Shown one piece after another: positions 10,547-19,876 of a DNA stretch of 64,000 nt. The DNA is from Bacteroidales bacterium (GTDB lineage Bacteria > Bacteroidota > Bacteroidia > Bacteroidales > P3): assembly GCA_017633985.1 (NCBI GenBank), contig JAGBOF010000008.1:1-64000 (forward strand), in the 5' to 3' direction. The notes under the pieces were generated by a model, which ran no database searches, was not told the origin of the DNA, and saw only the letters and a list, made by a program, of their open reading frames with translations. Numbering within the stretch: the first letter of the stretch is position 1; each line of letters begins with the position of its first letter. The position numbers were made by a program, and so were the translations under genes.

Positions 10547-12901
10547 TTATTCTATTATCAATGGCTGCGTATGTTTTCCCACGTTAATGTAGTAAACTCC
10601 CGCTTCAAAGTTGCTAACATTGATATCCTTTATGCCTTTAACGCTCTTTATTTCGCGAACAACTTGTCCCTTGTTATCAATTATCTTAATATCGCCGTCG
10701 GCATGAATAGTTACTTTGTCGTGTGCAGGGTTCGGATAAATACTTATGATTCTCTCTTGTTGGATTTCCTCAATTCCTGCAGTGACTTGCAATATCAATG
10801 TAACGATACTGTCACATCCGTCTTCCGTTTGCAGATTTAATGTATATTCACCCGCATCGGATTCTGTGAAGCCGTACCCCATATAAGTCTCACCGGCATT
10901 TATTTCCGCATAAATATATGTCCTTGTTATTCCGCACGGTGTTATTGTGTCATGAAGATACAATGTATCTGTTAATGAGACGGTATCGTACAATGTTAAG
11001 GTGATAGTATCAGTTGTGTTGATAGTATCATACAATGTTAAAGTGATTGTATCGGTTAAAGTGACGGTATCTGTCTGTGTTAAGGTGATTGTGTCAGTTA
11101 AAGTGACGGTATCTGTTTGTGTTAAGGTTATCGTGTCGGTTAATGTGACAGTATCTGTTTGCGTTAAGGTGACTGTGTCGATTAATGTGATAGTGTCGTA
11201 TTCGGTAACAGTTAGGGTATCGACTGTGTTTACTGTGTCGTGAACGGTTTGTGTTACAGTGATTGTATCATGTAATGTAATGGTGTCGTATAAAGTCGTT
11301 TCGATTGTGTCGTGAAGCGTGACGGTGTCGATTATCGGGGCTCTTGCTGCCATAACTATCCTTATTATACTGTCGCAACCTGCATCGGTCTGAAGTTCTT
11401 GTACAAACGTTCCTTCAATTACATTATCCGAACAAATTTCCATGGTTATCGTCGTGTCAAAGCCTGCAGTAACTGTTAAATCAAGCTTAACAATGCTGTC
11501 GCAACCGTTGATTGTTGTAAGATAAAGCGTATGTGTTCCCGCTTCGTTGGTGTTAAATCCGTTATTGTTATATGTCTGTCCTTTACAAATCGTTGCCGAT
11601 ATTGTGGTATCATAAGTAGGATTAACTGTCAGCGTTAAGGTGATAATGCTGTCGCGGTATTTGTTCACGTTTACCGTGTGCGTATAAGTACCTTCCGCAT
11701 ACAATTCATTATTATCAAACAAATATGCTTCACCTTGGCAGATTGCTATGGTAATATTCTTATATATTGTGTCAATGCTGTTGTCATAGTCGTATAAAGT
11801 GATGGTTGTTACAACAGAGTCGCAACCATTGATCGTCTGAAGGCTGTTTACAACCGTGTCATAATAATCTTCGCCCTTTTCGTCTACAGTTGTGTTTACG
11901 TAGATGGTTGTATCGTAGATTGGATAGACGGTCAAGTCAATTGTAACAATGCTATCACAACCGTCCGTGCTTTGCAGAGTGTCCACGAAGACACCGCTTT
12001 GCATTGCCGTGCGGTCGTTGAATGTTTCGCCGTAACATAAAGACATCGTTACGGAGGTGTCGTAAGTTTTTGTTTGTATGTTGGTAAATCCTTTCCAATA
12101 ATAATTGGATCTATAACGGTCCTGACTTCCACATGGAACTATCAAAGGAATATCGTTTGGTACTCCATCGAAAGCATTGTAAGAAGTAGTAGGTGGATCT
12201 ATGGCTAAGACTATTATTGTATCTAATTCTGGGCACTTGCCAAGTACATACCTTCCGATATCTGTCACGCTGTTGCCTATAGTTACTTTCGTTAATACTA
12301 TACAACTATAGAATGCAAATATACCAATAGATGTTACACTGTTAGGTATCTCTATACTTGTCAATCCTTCACAACCGTCAAATGCATAATCACCAATAGA
12401 TGTTACGCTATTACCTATCGTCACTTTCTCCAATCCTGTACATCCTTGGAATGCTGCATAACCAATAGATGTTACACTATTAGGTATCTCAATACTTGTC
12501 AATCCTGTGCACCCTGCGAATGTCCATCTATCAATAGATGTTACACTGTTAGGTATCTCAATGCTTGTTATCCCTGTACATCCTCGGAATGCTGCATAAC
12601 CAATAGATGTTACACTGTTCGGTATCTCAATACTTGTCAGTCCTGTACGATATTGGAATGCGTTATCACGAATAGATGTTACACTATATGTAACACCGTT
12701 ATATTGCACTGAAGAAGGAATTATAACCGCTCCTGCAAAATCATACCCTATACGACTTACTTCTACTGTAGAATCTGATGTTCCATTATACCAGATGCCG
12801 TCTGTTTGGAAGTAGATGTATGCAAATAAATTGCTGCTGAATCCTGTCAGCATTGCGATTAAGACCGATAGTCTTACAAAACGTTTTAATTTGTTTCTCA
12901 T
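10547..12901 (-). CDS. Leucine-rich-repeat T9SS surface protein
   Basis: The likely start is the ATG at 12901 (MRNKLKRF, 784 residues) because it begins directly with a signal peptide; an in-frame ATG 30 bp upstream would only add an unrelated tail. After the signal come about six BspA-type (LRR_5) repeats of 23 residues built on LTSIEIPNSVTSIGYAAF. Cysteine-containing modules ending in GCDSIV follow, then a threonine-aspartate repeat region, one more GCDSIV module and a C-terminal type A sorting domain (IYPNPAHDKVTI to PLIIE). It is predicted to be exported by the type IX system and anchored or released at the surface, perhaps as an adhesin. The GCDS modules and sorting domain resemble those of the protease at 37493-42292. 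Confidence 0.88.
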   Translation of the reverse strand: MRNKLKRFVRLSVLIAMLTGFSSNLFAYIYFQTDGIWYNGTSDSTVEVSRIGYDFAGAVIIPSSVQYNGVTYSVTSIRDNAFQYRTGLTSIEIPNSVTSIGYAAFRGCTGITSIEIPNSVTSIDRWTFAGCTGLTSIEIPNSVTSIGYAAFQGCTGLEKVTIGNSVTSIGDYAFDGCEGLTSIEIPNSVTSIGIFAFYSCIVLTKVTIGNSVTDIGRYVLGKCPELDTIIVLAIDPPTTSYNAFDGVPNDIPLIVPCGSQDRYRSNYYWKGFTNIQTKTYDTSVTMSLCYGETFNDRTAMQSGVFVDTLQSTDGCDSIVTIDLTVYPIYDTTIYVNTTVDEKGEDYYDTVVNSLQTINGCDSVVTTITLYDYDNSIDTIYKNITIAICQGEAYLFDNNELYAEGTYTHTVNVNKYRDSIITLTLTVNPTYDTTISATICKGQTYNNNGFNTNEAGTHTLYLTTINGCDSIVKLDLTVTAGFDTTITMEICSDNVIEGTFVQELQTDAGCDSIIRIVMAARAPIIDTVTLHDTIETTLYDTITLHDTITVTQTVHDTVNTVDTLTVTEYDTITLIDTVTLTQTDTVTLTDTITLTQTDTVTLTDTITLTQTDTVTLTDTITLTLYDTINTTDTITLTLYDTVSLTDTLYLHDTITPCGITRTYIYAEINAGETYMGYGFTESDAGEYTLNLQTEDGCDSIVTLILQVTAGIEEIQQERIISIYPNPAHDKVTIHADGDIKIIDNKGQVVREIKSVKGIKDINVSNFEAGVYYINVGKHTQPLIIE
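10940..11340. repeat. In-frame coding tandem repeats (Thr-Asp rich)
   Basis: Degenerate repeats of 21 to 42 bp encode units such as TDTVTLTDTITLTQ and YDTITLHDT inside the leucine-rich-repeat protein. The central 42-bp units (about 11040-11170) are nearly identical, so copy number could vary by slippage without breaking the frame. Confidence 0.75.
12215..12690. repeat. 69-bp leucine-rich-repeat coding units
   Basis: Consecutive 69-bp units encode 23-residue BspA-type repeats. Several adjacent units differ at only a few bases, which suggests recent internal duplication. Confidence 0.75.
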
Positions 12902-12984
12902 CTCTTTGTTTGTGCAGATTACCCGCTGCATCCCCCGGGTCTTGATTGTTATTAATTCTTTTTGTTCTTTGCTGCTTTAAAAGA

Positions 12985-13221
12985 GATGATAACAAAATAT
13001 AGTGTGAATTTTTTATTTCTTTCTGTCTCAGCCCTCGTCAGTCTCGGTATTAGCACAAACCGTAATGCATACAAGGAAAATTCACACCATAACGGTGGAA
13101 AGATTCTCATTGATTTATTTCTGCATAAAGTTTAAAGTGCTAATTTAAAGACTGCAAAATAAAGCAACTGCTTCTTTTTTTAAACAAAGCATGTGAACGG
13201 ACACGATTGTCTCACATTCAC
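12985..13221 (-). promoter_or_regulatory. Long, possibly structured leader of the leucine-rich-repeat gene
   Basis: The promoter at 13227-13234 implies a leader of about 320 bases. Within it the 11-base arms GTGTGAATTTT and AAAATTCACAC (12992-13091 region) close a domain of about 80 bases that contains a smaller CGGT/ACCG hairpin. Further hairpins (AAGCA/TGCTT and TGTGA/TCACA) lie nearer the 5' end. I recognise no riboswitch class. Confidence 0.35.
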
Positions 13222-13226
13222 AAATG

Positions 13227-13234
13227 CAAAAGTA
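13227..13234 (-). promoter_or_regulatory. -7 element (TACTTTTG) of the leucine-rich-repeat gene
   Basis: A perfect TAnnTTTG match on the minus strand. It is the only good match upstream of the gene, placing the start site near 13221. Confidence 0.55.
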
Positions 13235-13294
13235 CGAAAGTTTTTTGAAATGACAAGAGTTCAGATAAATAAATCTGAAGATAATCAGACAAAG

Positions 13295-13326
13295 TCAGGT
13301 TGTATTCCCGATAGGATACAACCTGA
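13295..13326 (-). terminator. Hairpin after sdhB
   Basis: The arms TCAGGTTGTAT and ATACAACCTGA (11 bp, 10-base loop) lie 34 bp after the sdhB stop. The following minus-strand bases are T-rich but lack a clean T-run. Confidence 0.5.
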
Positions 13327-13359
13327 TGTCAACAAAATTAATTATTAATTAAAAAAGTT

Positions 13360-14115
13360 TTACTTCTCGTCAGAGCAAACCTTTGCACAAATAAACTCTC
13401 TGTTCAAACGTGCAATATTGGTACGTTTAAGTTGTTTAGGACATTCAGCTTCGCAAGCGAAAGTGTTGGTGCATGAACCGAATCCCAATTCGTCCATCTT
13501 CTTTACCATACGTTTCACTCTTATTGCAGCTTCAGGCTTTCCTTGCGGAAGCAATGTATACTGCGAAACCTTACCTGATACAAACAACATAGCCGAAGCA
13601 TTCTTACAAGCAGCCACACAAGCACCGCAACCTATACAAGACGCAGAATCCATAGCCTCGTCGGCTTTGCGTTTAGGAATTGGTATAGCGTTTGCATCAG
13701 GAACACCTCCCGTTGTTGCGGAAGTGTAACCTCCTTCTTGTATAATCTTATCAAACGCACTTCTGTCCACAACCAAATCCTTGATTACAGGGAAAGGACG
13801 TGCACGCCACGGTTCGATAGTGATAGTATCACCGTCATGGAAACGGCGCATGTGCAATTGACAAGTTGTAACACCGTCGTCAGGTCCGTGAGGACGGCCG
13901 TTGATATACAATCCGCACATACCGCAGATACCTTCACGGCAATCGTTATCAAAACAAACAGGATGTGCGATATTATCGTTAATCAACTGCTCGTTAAGAA
14001 TATCTAACATCTCCAAGAAAGAGCATTCCGGAGAAATATCGTTTAATTTGTAGGTTTCAAAATGACCTTTTGCTTTGGCATTCTCCTGACGCCATATTTT
14101 CAATGTAAGATTCAT
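13360..14115 (-). CDS. sdhB: Succinate dehydrogenase/fumarate reductase iron-sulfur subunit
   Basis: This 251-residue electron-transfer subunit carries the expected clusters. The N-terminal plant-type [2Fe-2S] site is [15 protein letters not shown] plus a later Cys; the [4Fe-4S] site is [15 protein letters not shown]; and the third cluster uses [15 protein letters not shown]. It passes electrons between the flavoprotein and the membrane cytochrome b. In Bacteroidales this type B complex mostly reduces fumarate to succinate, using menaquinol. It is the third gene of sdhCAB, 5 bp after sdhA. Confidence 0.95.
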   Translation of the reverse strand: MNLTLKIWRQENAKAKGHFETYKLNDISPECSFLEMLDILNEQLINDNIAHPVCFDNDCREGICGMCGLYINGRPHGPDDGVTTCQLHMRRFHDGDTITIEPWRARPFPVIKDLVVDRSAFDKIIQEGGYTSATTGGVPDANAIPIPKRKADEAMDSASCIGCGACVAACKNASAMLFVSGKVSQYTLLPQGKPEAAIRVKRMVKKMDELGFGSCTNTFACEAECPKQLKRTNIARLNREFICAKVCSDEK

Positions 14116-14120
14116 AACTA

Positions 14121-16058
14121 TTATTTGTAATTTCTTGTTTGTACCTTAATAAATTCATAATTCAAATCCTCTTTATGCATTACAGGTGCTTCGTCTCCCT
14201 TGTATTCCCATGCACCTACAAACATAAAGTTCTCGTCATCACGTTTTGCTTCGCCTTCTTCGGTCTGATGCTCTTCACGGAAATGTCCTCCGCAGCTTTC
14301 TTCTCTTTGCAAAGCATCTCTTGCGATAAGTGAAGCCAATTCCAAATGATCTGCCAAACGAAGCGCTTTTTCCAATTCAGGATTTAAGCATTCGTTGGAT
14401 TCTTCTACTTTCACGTCATTCCAGAATCTTTCTTTTACTTTGGCAATCAAAGGCAATGCGCTTTCCAAACTTTCTTTGGTTCTGCCCATACCTACGTGTT
14501 CCCACATGATATGACCGAGTTCTTTTTGCAAAGTATCAACGGTTGTCTTACCTTTGATGGAAAGAATCTTGTTTATACGCTCTTTAACTTCGTTCTCCGC
14601 TTTCTCAAATTCTTCGTGAGACGTAGGAATCGGTTGGTTGTAGATTTCGGCAGCCAAATAGTTCTGAACGGTATAAGGTAAAACGAAATAACCGTCAGCC
14701 AAACCTTGCATAAGTGCCGAAGCACCCAAACGGTTAGCACCGTGATCGGAGAAATTACATTCACCGGCTGCGAACAAACCAGGAATAGTTGTCTGCAATT
14801 CGTAATCAACCCAAAGACCGCCCATCGTATAGTGTACGGCAGGGTAAATCTTCATAGGTGTTTCGTAAGGATTTTCGTCTTCTATCTTCTGATACATCTG
14901 GAATAAGTTACCGTAACGTTCTGCAACCTTATCCTTACCCAAACGTGCAATAGCAGATGAGAAATCCAAGAATACGGCTTTACCTGTTGAGCCTACGCCG
15001 TAACCTGCATCGCATCTTTCTTTAGCGGCACGTGATGCTATGTCACGCGGAACTAAATTACCGAAAGCTGGGTAACGTCTTTCCAAATAGTAATCTCTTT
15101 CTTCTTCAGGAATATCATTAGCGGTTTTCTTACCTTCACGTATTGCCTGTGCATCCTCTATCTTTTTAGGCACCCATATACGGCCGTCGTTACGCAAAGA
15201 CTCACTCATCAGAGTCAATTTGCTTTGATAATCGCCGTGAACAGGTATACATGTAGGGTGTATCTGTACATAACAAGGGTTAGCAAAGAATGCTCCTTTT
15301 TTGTAACACTGTACAGCAGCCGATCCGTTAGATCCCATAGCGTTGGTGGAAAGATAATAAACGTTTCCGTAACCTCCGGTTGCCAAGATAACGCAATGAC
15401 CGAACCATCTTTCGGTTTGTCCGGTTATCAAATCTCTTGTGATTATTCCTCTGGCTTTTCCGTCAATTACTACAAGATTTTCCATTTCCCTTCTTGTATA
15501 TAATTTGACTGTGCCTTCTTTTATTTGTTTTGACAAAGCGCTGTATGCTCCCAATAACAATTGTTGTCCAGTCTGACCTTTAGCATAGAAAGTTCTTGAT
15601 ACCTGCGCACCGCCGAAACTTCTGTTTGCCAAATATCCGCTGTAATCTCTTGCAAAAGGTACGCCTTGTGCAACGCATTGGTCAATGATATTATTACTTA
15701 CTTCTGCCAAACGGTAAACGTTAGCTTCCCTTGCACGGTAGTCACCGCCCTTAATGGTGTCGTAAAACAATCTTCCGATGGAATCACCGTCATTAGGATA
15801 ATTTTTTGCTGCGTTGATACCGCCCTGTGCTGCGATGGAATGGGCACGGCGCGGTGAATCCTGAATGCAAAATACCTTAACGTTGAAACCCAATGCACCA
15901 AGTGATGCTGCGGCAGAAGCACCTGCCAAACCCGTTCCCACAACTATAACGTCCAATTTACGTTTGTTTGCGGGATTTACAAGTTTCTGACTTGCTTTAT
16001 AATTTGTCCATTTTTCCGACAAAGGTCCCTGCGGAATTTTGGAATTTAAAGTTGCCAT
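14121..16058 (-). CDS. sdhA: Succinate dehydrogenase/fumarate reductase flavoprotein
   Basis: The 645-residue flavoprotein holds the succinate/fumarate active site. The FAD-binding dinucleotide fold appears as [12 protein letters not shown] near residue 40, and the His for covalent FAD attachment is in [15 protein letters not shown]. Catalytic-domain motifs include HPTCIP and [21 protein letters not shown], and the C-terminal helical domain is complete. Length and order (C-A-B) fit the type B family of Bacteroidota. It is the middle gene of the operon, 55 bp after sdhC. Direction in vivo (fumarate reduction or succinate oxidation) cannot be told from sequence, but fermentation to succinate is the usual use. 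Confidence 0.95.
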   Translation of the reverse strand: MATLNSKIPQGPLSEKWTNYKASQKLVNPANKRKLDVIVVGTGLAGASAAASLGALGFNVKVFCIQDSPRRAHSIAAQGGINAAKNYPNDGDSIGRLFYDTIKGGDYRAREANVYRLAEVSNNIIDQCVAQGVPFARDYSGYLANRSFGGAQVSRTFYAKGQTGQQLLLGAYSALSKQIKEGTVKLYTRREMENLVVIDGKARGIITRDLITGQTERWFGHCVILATGGYGNVYYLSTNAMGSNGSAAVQCYKKGAFFANPCYVQIHPTCIPVHGDYQSKLTLMSESLRNDGRIWVPKKIEDAQAIREGKKTANDIPEEERDYYLERRYPAFGNLVPRDIASRAAKERCDAGYGVGSTGKAVFLDFSSAIARLGKDKVAERYGNLFQMYQKIEDENPYETPMKIYPAVHYTMGGLWVDYELQTTIPGLFAAGECNFSDHGANRLGASALMQGLADGYFVLPYTVQNYLAAEIYNQPIPTSHEEFEKAENEVKERINKILSIKGKTTVDTLQKELGHIMWEHVGMGRTKESLESALPLIAKVKERFWNDVKVEESNECLNPELEKALRLADHLELASLIARDALQREESCGGHFREEHQTEEGEAKRDDENFMFVGAWEYKGDEAPVMHKEDLNYEFIKVQTRNYK

Positions 16059-16113
16059 ATCTTTTATTATAATTTTATTCTGTAATTAAAAATTAAACAC
16101 CTGCGTTCCCGTT

Positions 16114-16980
16114 TCAGAACAATGCTATTACATGAATAGGAACCATAGCGAAGCCAAGCGGAATAACTATTGCGTAAATAACCGCCAACCAATGAATGGC
16201 TTTTGCGTATTTTTCGTTCATCAATCCGTAAGTCTGGAATACCGAAACCACTCCGTGGAATAAATGTATTCCCAAGATGATAAACGCCAACAAATAGATA
16301 AGAACGTACAAAGGATTGTGGAATTTATCTATTGCCATATTGTAAAAATCAGGTTCATAGTCTTTAAAATCTTCTCCGCAGTAAGTATTGACATCTTCCT
16401 TGGTAAGATTTACAAAGTATTTGAAGTCCTGTGTGCGTTTTTCTGCAGGAATGGACTGTATAGCCATGTATTGTTTCTGCAAAGCCTGCATTTGTTTTTC
16501 GTCCATCTGACCTTGCTGCAAAGCTTGGGCTTTTTGCTGGAATGCTTTGTCTACTTTTTCCACTTTGGCTACGTACTTACCTTTTGTAAGACCTGTTTTT
16601 GCAAAGTAGAAATCCACAAAGTGAATGCAAAGGAATACAAAAATAATTCCTCCTGTGTAAATCATCCATTTACTTCCCGTATGGGTTTTGGATTTTTGGC
16701 TTACTGCGTATCCTACAGGACGTGCAGCTCTGTTTTCAAGCCATAGTACAAATGTGATTACTATATGGCACACAATACAAAGTAACAGGATTATTTCAAA
16801 ACACTTTACTATGTAATTTGTTCCCATAAAGTGGCAGACGTTTCTGTACCATTCGCCGCCGTCTTGACGTAAGATACACATGTTCATACCCATGTGAAAC
16901 GGGAGAAATATAAGCAGAAATGCCGCCAGAGCACCCACTGCCAATTTCTTCGTGATCGATGCTAACTTAATTAGTTTCAT
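16114..16980 (-). CDS. sdhC: Succinate dehydrogenase cytochrome b subunit with a long loop insertion
   Basis: This type B dihaem cytochrome b has five membrane helices. Candidate haem-ligand histidines lie in LPFHMGMN, CHIVIT, CIHFVDFY and GIHLFHGVV. At 288 residues it is longer than the roughly 220-240 I expect for this family. The extra length is a hydrophilic, Lys/Gln-rich segment of about 65 residues (about 140-205) between the third and fourth helices, including the likely helical AFQQKAQALQQGQMDEKQMQ. The insertion is in frame and flanked by intact helices, so it is probably real rather than an error. First gene of sdhCAB, with a clear promoter upstream. Confidence 0.9.
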   Translation of the reverse strand: MKLIKLASITKKLAVGALAAFLLIFLPFHMGMNMCILRQDGGEWYRNVCHFMGTNYIVKCFEIILLLCIVCHIVITFVLWLENRAARPVGYAVSQKSKTHTGSKWMIYTGGIIFVFLCIHFVDFYFAKTGLTKGKYVAKVEKVDKAFQQKAQALQQGQMDEKQMQALQKQYMAIQSIPAEKRTQDFKYFVNLTKEDVNTYCGEDFKDYEPDFYNMAIDKFHNPLYVLIYLLAFIILGIHLFHGVVSVFQTYGLMNEKYAKAIHWLAVIYAIVIPLGFAMVPIHVIALF

Positions 16981-17028
16981 GTCTGTTTTGTTGTATTTTT
17001 GTTATTTATTAAACTGTTATATAATTTG

Positions 17029-17058
17029 CAAAGGTACGTATTTTTTTTATCATACAAG
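17029..17058 (-). promoter_or_regulatory. sdhCAB promoter
   Basis: On the minus strand the -7 element is TACCTTTG (17029-17036), with CTTG 18 bp upstream (17055-17058) as a -33 element. The start codon is about 49 bp downstream. Confidence 0.6.
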
Positions 17059-17263
17059 TAAAAATATAAATAAAATTTGCGGTTAAGGATTCAAAAACAC
17101 GGTGCGGATATTATAATACTATAATGTACGGTAGGCATACAAAGTTTTATGCGGATAAAGACATATCGTTTTAAAATATTCAACTGAAAAGATATTTTTT
17201 AAAAGTAAAAACAAGCCGTAAAAAAGGCGTTGAATAGTTTTAAAACAGGATGCCGTATTACGC

Positions 17264-17381
17264 TTACGGCATGCCGTAAAAATAATAAGGCGTTTTAAAA
17301 AATTAATCTGCGTGATTAGTAAATTAATCTGCGTGATTAATAAAATAAAACGCCGTAAAAATTTGCTAAAACGCCGTCTTT
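17264..17381. repeat. Phased palindrome array, 5 boxes at 21 bp
   Basis: Centres are at 17290, 17311, 17332, 17353 and 17374. The two middle units (17301-17321 and 17322-17342) are near-perfect 21-bp tandem copies with core AATCTGCGTGATT; the last two have AAAACGCCGT cores. A separate perfect palindrome, TTACGGCATGCCGTAA, lies at 17264-17279. The array is between the divergent sdhC and polyprenyl synthase promoters. Nothing is recognised in 17060-17220. Confidence 0.85.
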
Positions 17382-17522
17382 TGTAAATCCTTTTGTCACA
17401 GTGGTTTAAAAATATGCAAAAATCGTACTATTTTGATGCCTGATCAAGGCGGTGTTTTGCGTTGTCAATGCTGTAAAATATTATAATTTTGTAAAAACAA
17501 AGATTGTTATATAAAAATGTAT

Positions 17523-17530
17523 TACCTTTG
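17523..17530 (+). promoter_or_regulatory. -7 element (TACCTTTG) of the polyprenyl synthase operon
   Basis: A perfect TAnnTTTG match 16 bp before the ATG at 17547. The short distance leaves room for a start at 17547 or at the in-frame ATG at 17568. Confidence 0.6.
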
Positions 17531-17546
17531 CACGGTAGATTAAATA

Positions 17547-18542
17547 ATGAATAAAATTATATACAGTATGAATAGTTTGGAAGATATACTTGTTTATGTA
17601 AAAAAGATTTTTGAAGATCAAAATTTTGACAAGCAACCCCTTACACTTTATGAGCCGTTCCGTTATACATTGGCTTTGGGTGGTAAAAGGCTGCGACCTT
17701 TATTGGTAATGTTGGCTGCGGATATGTTTTCTGCGGATTTGAAGAAAGCGGAAAATGCAGCTGTTGCAGTGGAATTGGCGCATAATTTTACATTGCTTCA
17801 TGACGATATAATGGATGCCTCACCGCTTCGCAGGGGTAAGCCTACGGTTTATCAGAAATTCGGTACCGATAAGGCAATTCTTTCAGGTGATGTGATGTAT
17901 GCGAAGGCATACGAATATTTATTGAAGTGTGATACGGATAAAGTGCCTGCACTTGTAAAGACATTGACTACCGTTTTAATACAGGTATGCGAAGGACAGG
18001 CTTACGATATGGATTTCGAAACCCGAAGCGACGTAACCAAACGGGAATATATCACAATGATAAGCCTAAAGACTGCGGTGTTACTTGCCGCATCGCTTAA
18101 GATGGGTGCCCTGATAGCAGATGCAGATGCGGAGAGTATGAATTATTTGAGTGAATTCGGATTGTATCTAGGTATAGCATTCCAATTGCAGGATGATATC
18201 TTGGATTGTTGGAGTGATTTGAATGAATTCGGAAAGGTTATAGGCAGTGACATCGTCGATAATAAGAAAACGATACTTTTCTTAACCGCCGTTGAAAAAG
18301 CTGACGATGATGATGCCAAGGAACTTATCAGTTGGTATTTGGAAAAGACCAATGATTTTCAGAAAAAGAAACAAAGGGTGATTGAATTGTTTGAAAAGTA
18401 TGGCGTTAGGGATGATGTAGAGCAGATGATAGGACAGTATACGATAAAAGCTATTGATGCGTTGGATAAAATAAATGTAGAGGAAAGCAGAAAAGAGAAT
18501 TTGCGTACTTTGGCAAAGCAATTGACAAGCAGAAAGAAGTAA
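17547..18542 (+). CDS. Polyprenyl diphosphate synthase (trans-type)
   Basis: This trans-isoprenyl diphosphate synthase (331 residues) condenses isopentenyl diphosphate onto an allylic diphosphate to make a long-chain polyprenyl diphosphate, in Bacteroidales usually the side chain of menaquinone. It shows GGKRLRP (residues 45-51), the first Asp-rich motif DDIMD (86-90), which lacks the two extra residues of short-chain bacterial FPP synthases, and the second motif DDILD (216-220). Product length is not certain. It heads a plus-strand operon of four genes; the next begins 43 bp downstream. An alternative start at codon 8 (17568) is possible. Confidence 0.9.
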   Translation: MNKIIYSMNSLEDILVYVKKIFEDQNFDKQPLTLYEPFRYTLALGGKRLRPLLVMLAADMFSADLKKAENAAVAVELAHNFTLLHDDIMDASPLRRGKPTVYQKFGTDKAILSGDVMYAKAYEYLLKCDTDKVPALVKTLTTVLIQVCEGQAYDMDFETRSDVTKREYITMISLKTAVLLAASLKMGALIADADAESMNYLSEFGLYLGIAFQLQDDILDCWSDLNEFGKVIGSDIVDNKKTILFLTAVEKADDDDAKELISWYLEKTNDFQKKKQRVIELFEKYGVRDDVEQMIGQYTIKAIDALDKINVEESRKENLRTLAKQLTSRKK

Positions 18543-18585
18543 TTTAGGCGTAAAACAGATTTCTTTAAATTAATATTGTTGCAAT

Positions 18586-19482
18586 ATGAACTCAAAACAA
18601 CCGAACTTAAAGCCGGAACCTTCATTCAAGGCTTCGGAATTGACGCTTGCCGATGACGGAAGCTTATACCATATCAGATTATTCCCAGAAGAATTGGCGG
18701 ATAACGTGATTCTGGTCGGCGATCCGAAAAGGGTTAATCTTGTCAGTGACTTTTTTGATACCGTAGAGGTAAGAAAAGAAAACCGCGAGATAGTAACACA
18801 TACGGGTACATACAAAGGTAAACGTATTACTGCAATGAGTACGGGAATGGGGGTGGATAACCTTGATATTGTAATAACCGAACTGGATGCTTGCAGGAAT
18901 ATTGATCTTAAAGAAAGAGTATTGAAACCTGAACTCTCATCGTTAAATTTGGTAAGATTGGGAACTACGGGCGCTATGCAGAAGGATATGGACATTAATT
19001 CTTTTATATGTTCCGAATATGTGATAGGTATTGACGGTATGATGTGGTTTTATAAGAACAATCCGTCGGTAACGGAGGATGAGTTGCAAAGAAATTTCGT
19101 TGATTTCATGCAATGGAAAGCTCCGCTGCCTACTCCTTATGCTGTAAAGTGCTCGCAAAATCTTTTGCAGAAGATTGCTTTTGACATTCCGAAAGGAATA
19201 ACCGTTACAGCACCTGGTTTCTACGGCCCGCAGGGACGGCAGATACGTCTCCCGTTATATGATGATACTATCAATGACCGTCTTCCTGATTTTTCGTATA
19301 ACTCCAAAAAGATAACCAATTACGAAATGGAGACATCCTCTTTGTATTGTTTGGGGAAGAATTTGGGACATAATGTATTGACAATATGCAATGTCATAGC
19401 AAACCGTTATCAGGGTACGTTCGCAAAGGATTATCACGAATCTATGGGCAGACTTATTCAGACGGTACTTGACAGAATTTAA
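18586..19482 (+). CDS. Nucleoside phosphorylase (uridine phosphorylase-like)
   Basis: The 298-residue protein belongs to the nucleoside phosphorylase superfamily (PNP_UDP_1). It has the phosphate-binding VILVGDPKRV near residue 45, the STGMGVDN segment near 90 and the MetSer-type nucleoside site NYEMETSSLYCLG near 250. It would cleave a nucleoside, probably uridine or a related pyrimidine, with phosphate to a base and ribose 1-phosphate. Substrate choice is inferred from overall resemblance to uridine phosphorylases in Bacteroidota, not proven. Second gene of the polyprenyl synthase operon. Confidence 0.85.
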   Translation: MNSKQPNLKPEPSFKASELTLADDGSLYHIRLFPEELADNVILVGDPKRVNLVSDFFDTVEVRKENREIVTHTGTYKGKRITAMSTGMGVDNLDIVITELDACRNIDLKERVLKPELSSLNLVRLGTTGAMQKDMDINSFICSEYVIGIDGMMWFYKNNPSVTEDELQRNFVDFMQWKAPLPTPYAVKCSQNLLQKIAFDIPKGITVTAPGFYGPQGRQIRLPLYDDTINDRLPDFSYNSKKITNYEMETSSLYCLGKNLGHNVLTICNVIANRYQGTFAKDYHESMGRLIQTVLDRI

Positions 19483-19503
19483 ATAATTTGTTTTATTTGC
19501 TTT

Positions 19504-19827
19504 ATGAGGTTTCGAATAGGATATTACATTATATATATATGTTGCATGTTCTTGATACTTTCTTGTTCCGACGGAAAGAAAAAAGATTTGGATCTTCCTA
19601 TAAGCGAGGATGCAATGGTGGGTATTATAAAGGATATGCAAAAAGCAAATTATATGATAGTAAATTCGGATAAAGACTCTTTATCTGCGGAACAATTGAG
19701 AAACGATTATAAGATAAGTATATGCAGTCATTATAACACTGACCCGCAAACATACGACAGCTGTCTTAAAATATATCTTCGGCATGAAGATGTGATGAAA
19801 CGTATTTTGGAGAAGGCAAAACAGTAG
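19504..19827 (+). CDS. DUF4296 lipoprotein
   Basis: This 107-residue lipoprotein has a hydrophobic signal ending in ILSC (Cys about residue 21). The mature part matches the layout of DUF4296: SEDAMVGIIKDMQKANYM helix, a middle helix with YKISICSHYNTDPQTYDSCL, and the terminal ILEKAKQ. DUF4296 proteins are small, Bacteroidota-specific and of unknown role. It lies 21 bp after the nucleoside phosphorylase and 49 bp before comM in the same operon. Confidence 0.8.
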   Translation: MRFRIGYYIIYICCMFLILSCSDGKKKDLDLPISEDAMVGIIKDMQKANYMIVNSDKDSLSAEQLRNDYKISICSHYNTDPQTYDSCLKIYLRHEDVMKRILEKAKQ

Positions 19828-19876
19828 AATAAAATCCCGTAACAATAAAACCTGAACATTAAACTATAAACAAAAG

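Noticed and set aside
11001-11243. Plus-strand reading frame rich in Val and Ser
   Set aside because: It is the antisense image of the Thr-Asp repeats of the surface protein.
12985-13100. TPP riboswitch or hammerhead ribozyme in the leader
   Set aside because: CTGAGA and CTGACGA words occur, but the partner motifs (the CCTGAT region of TPP, stem II before GAAA of hammerhead) are missing.
17264-17381. Phased arrays as ordinary Rho-independent terminators
   Set aside because: Several arrays lie between divergent promoters where no transcript ends. Only the two-box copy at 54592-54625 acts convincingly as one.
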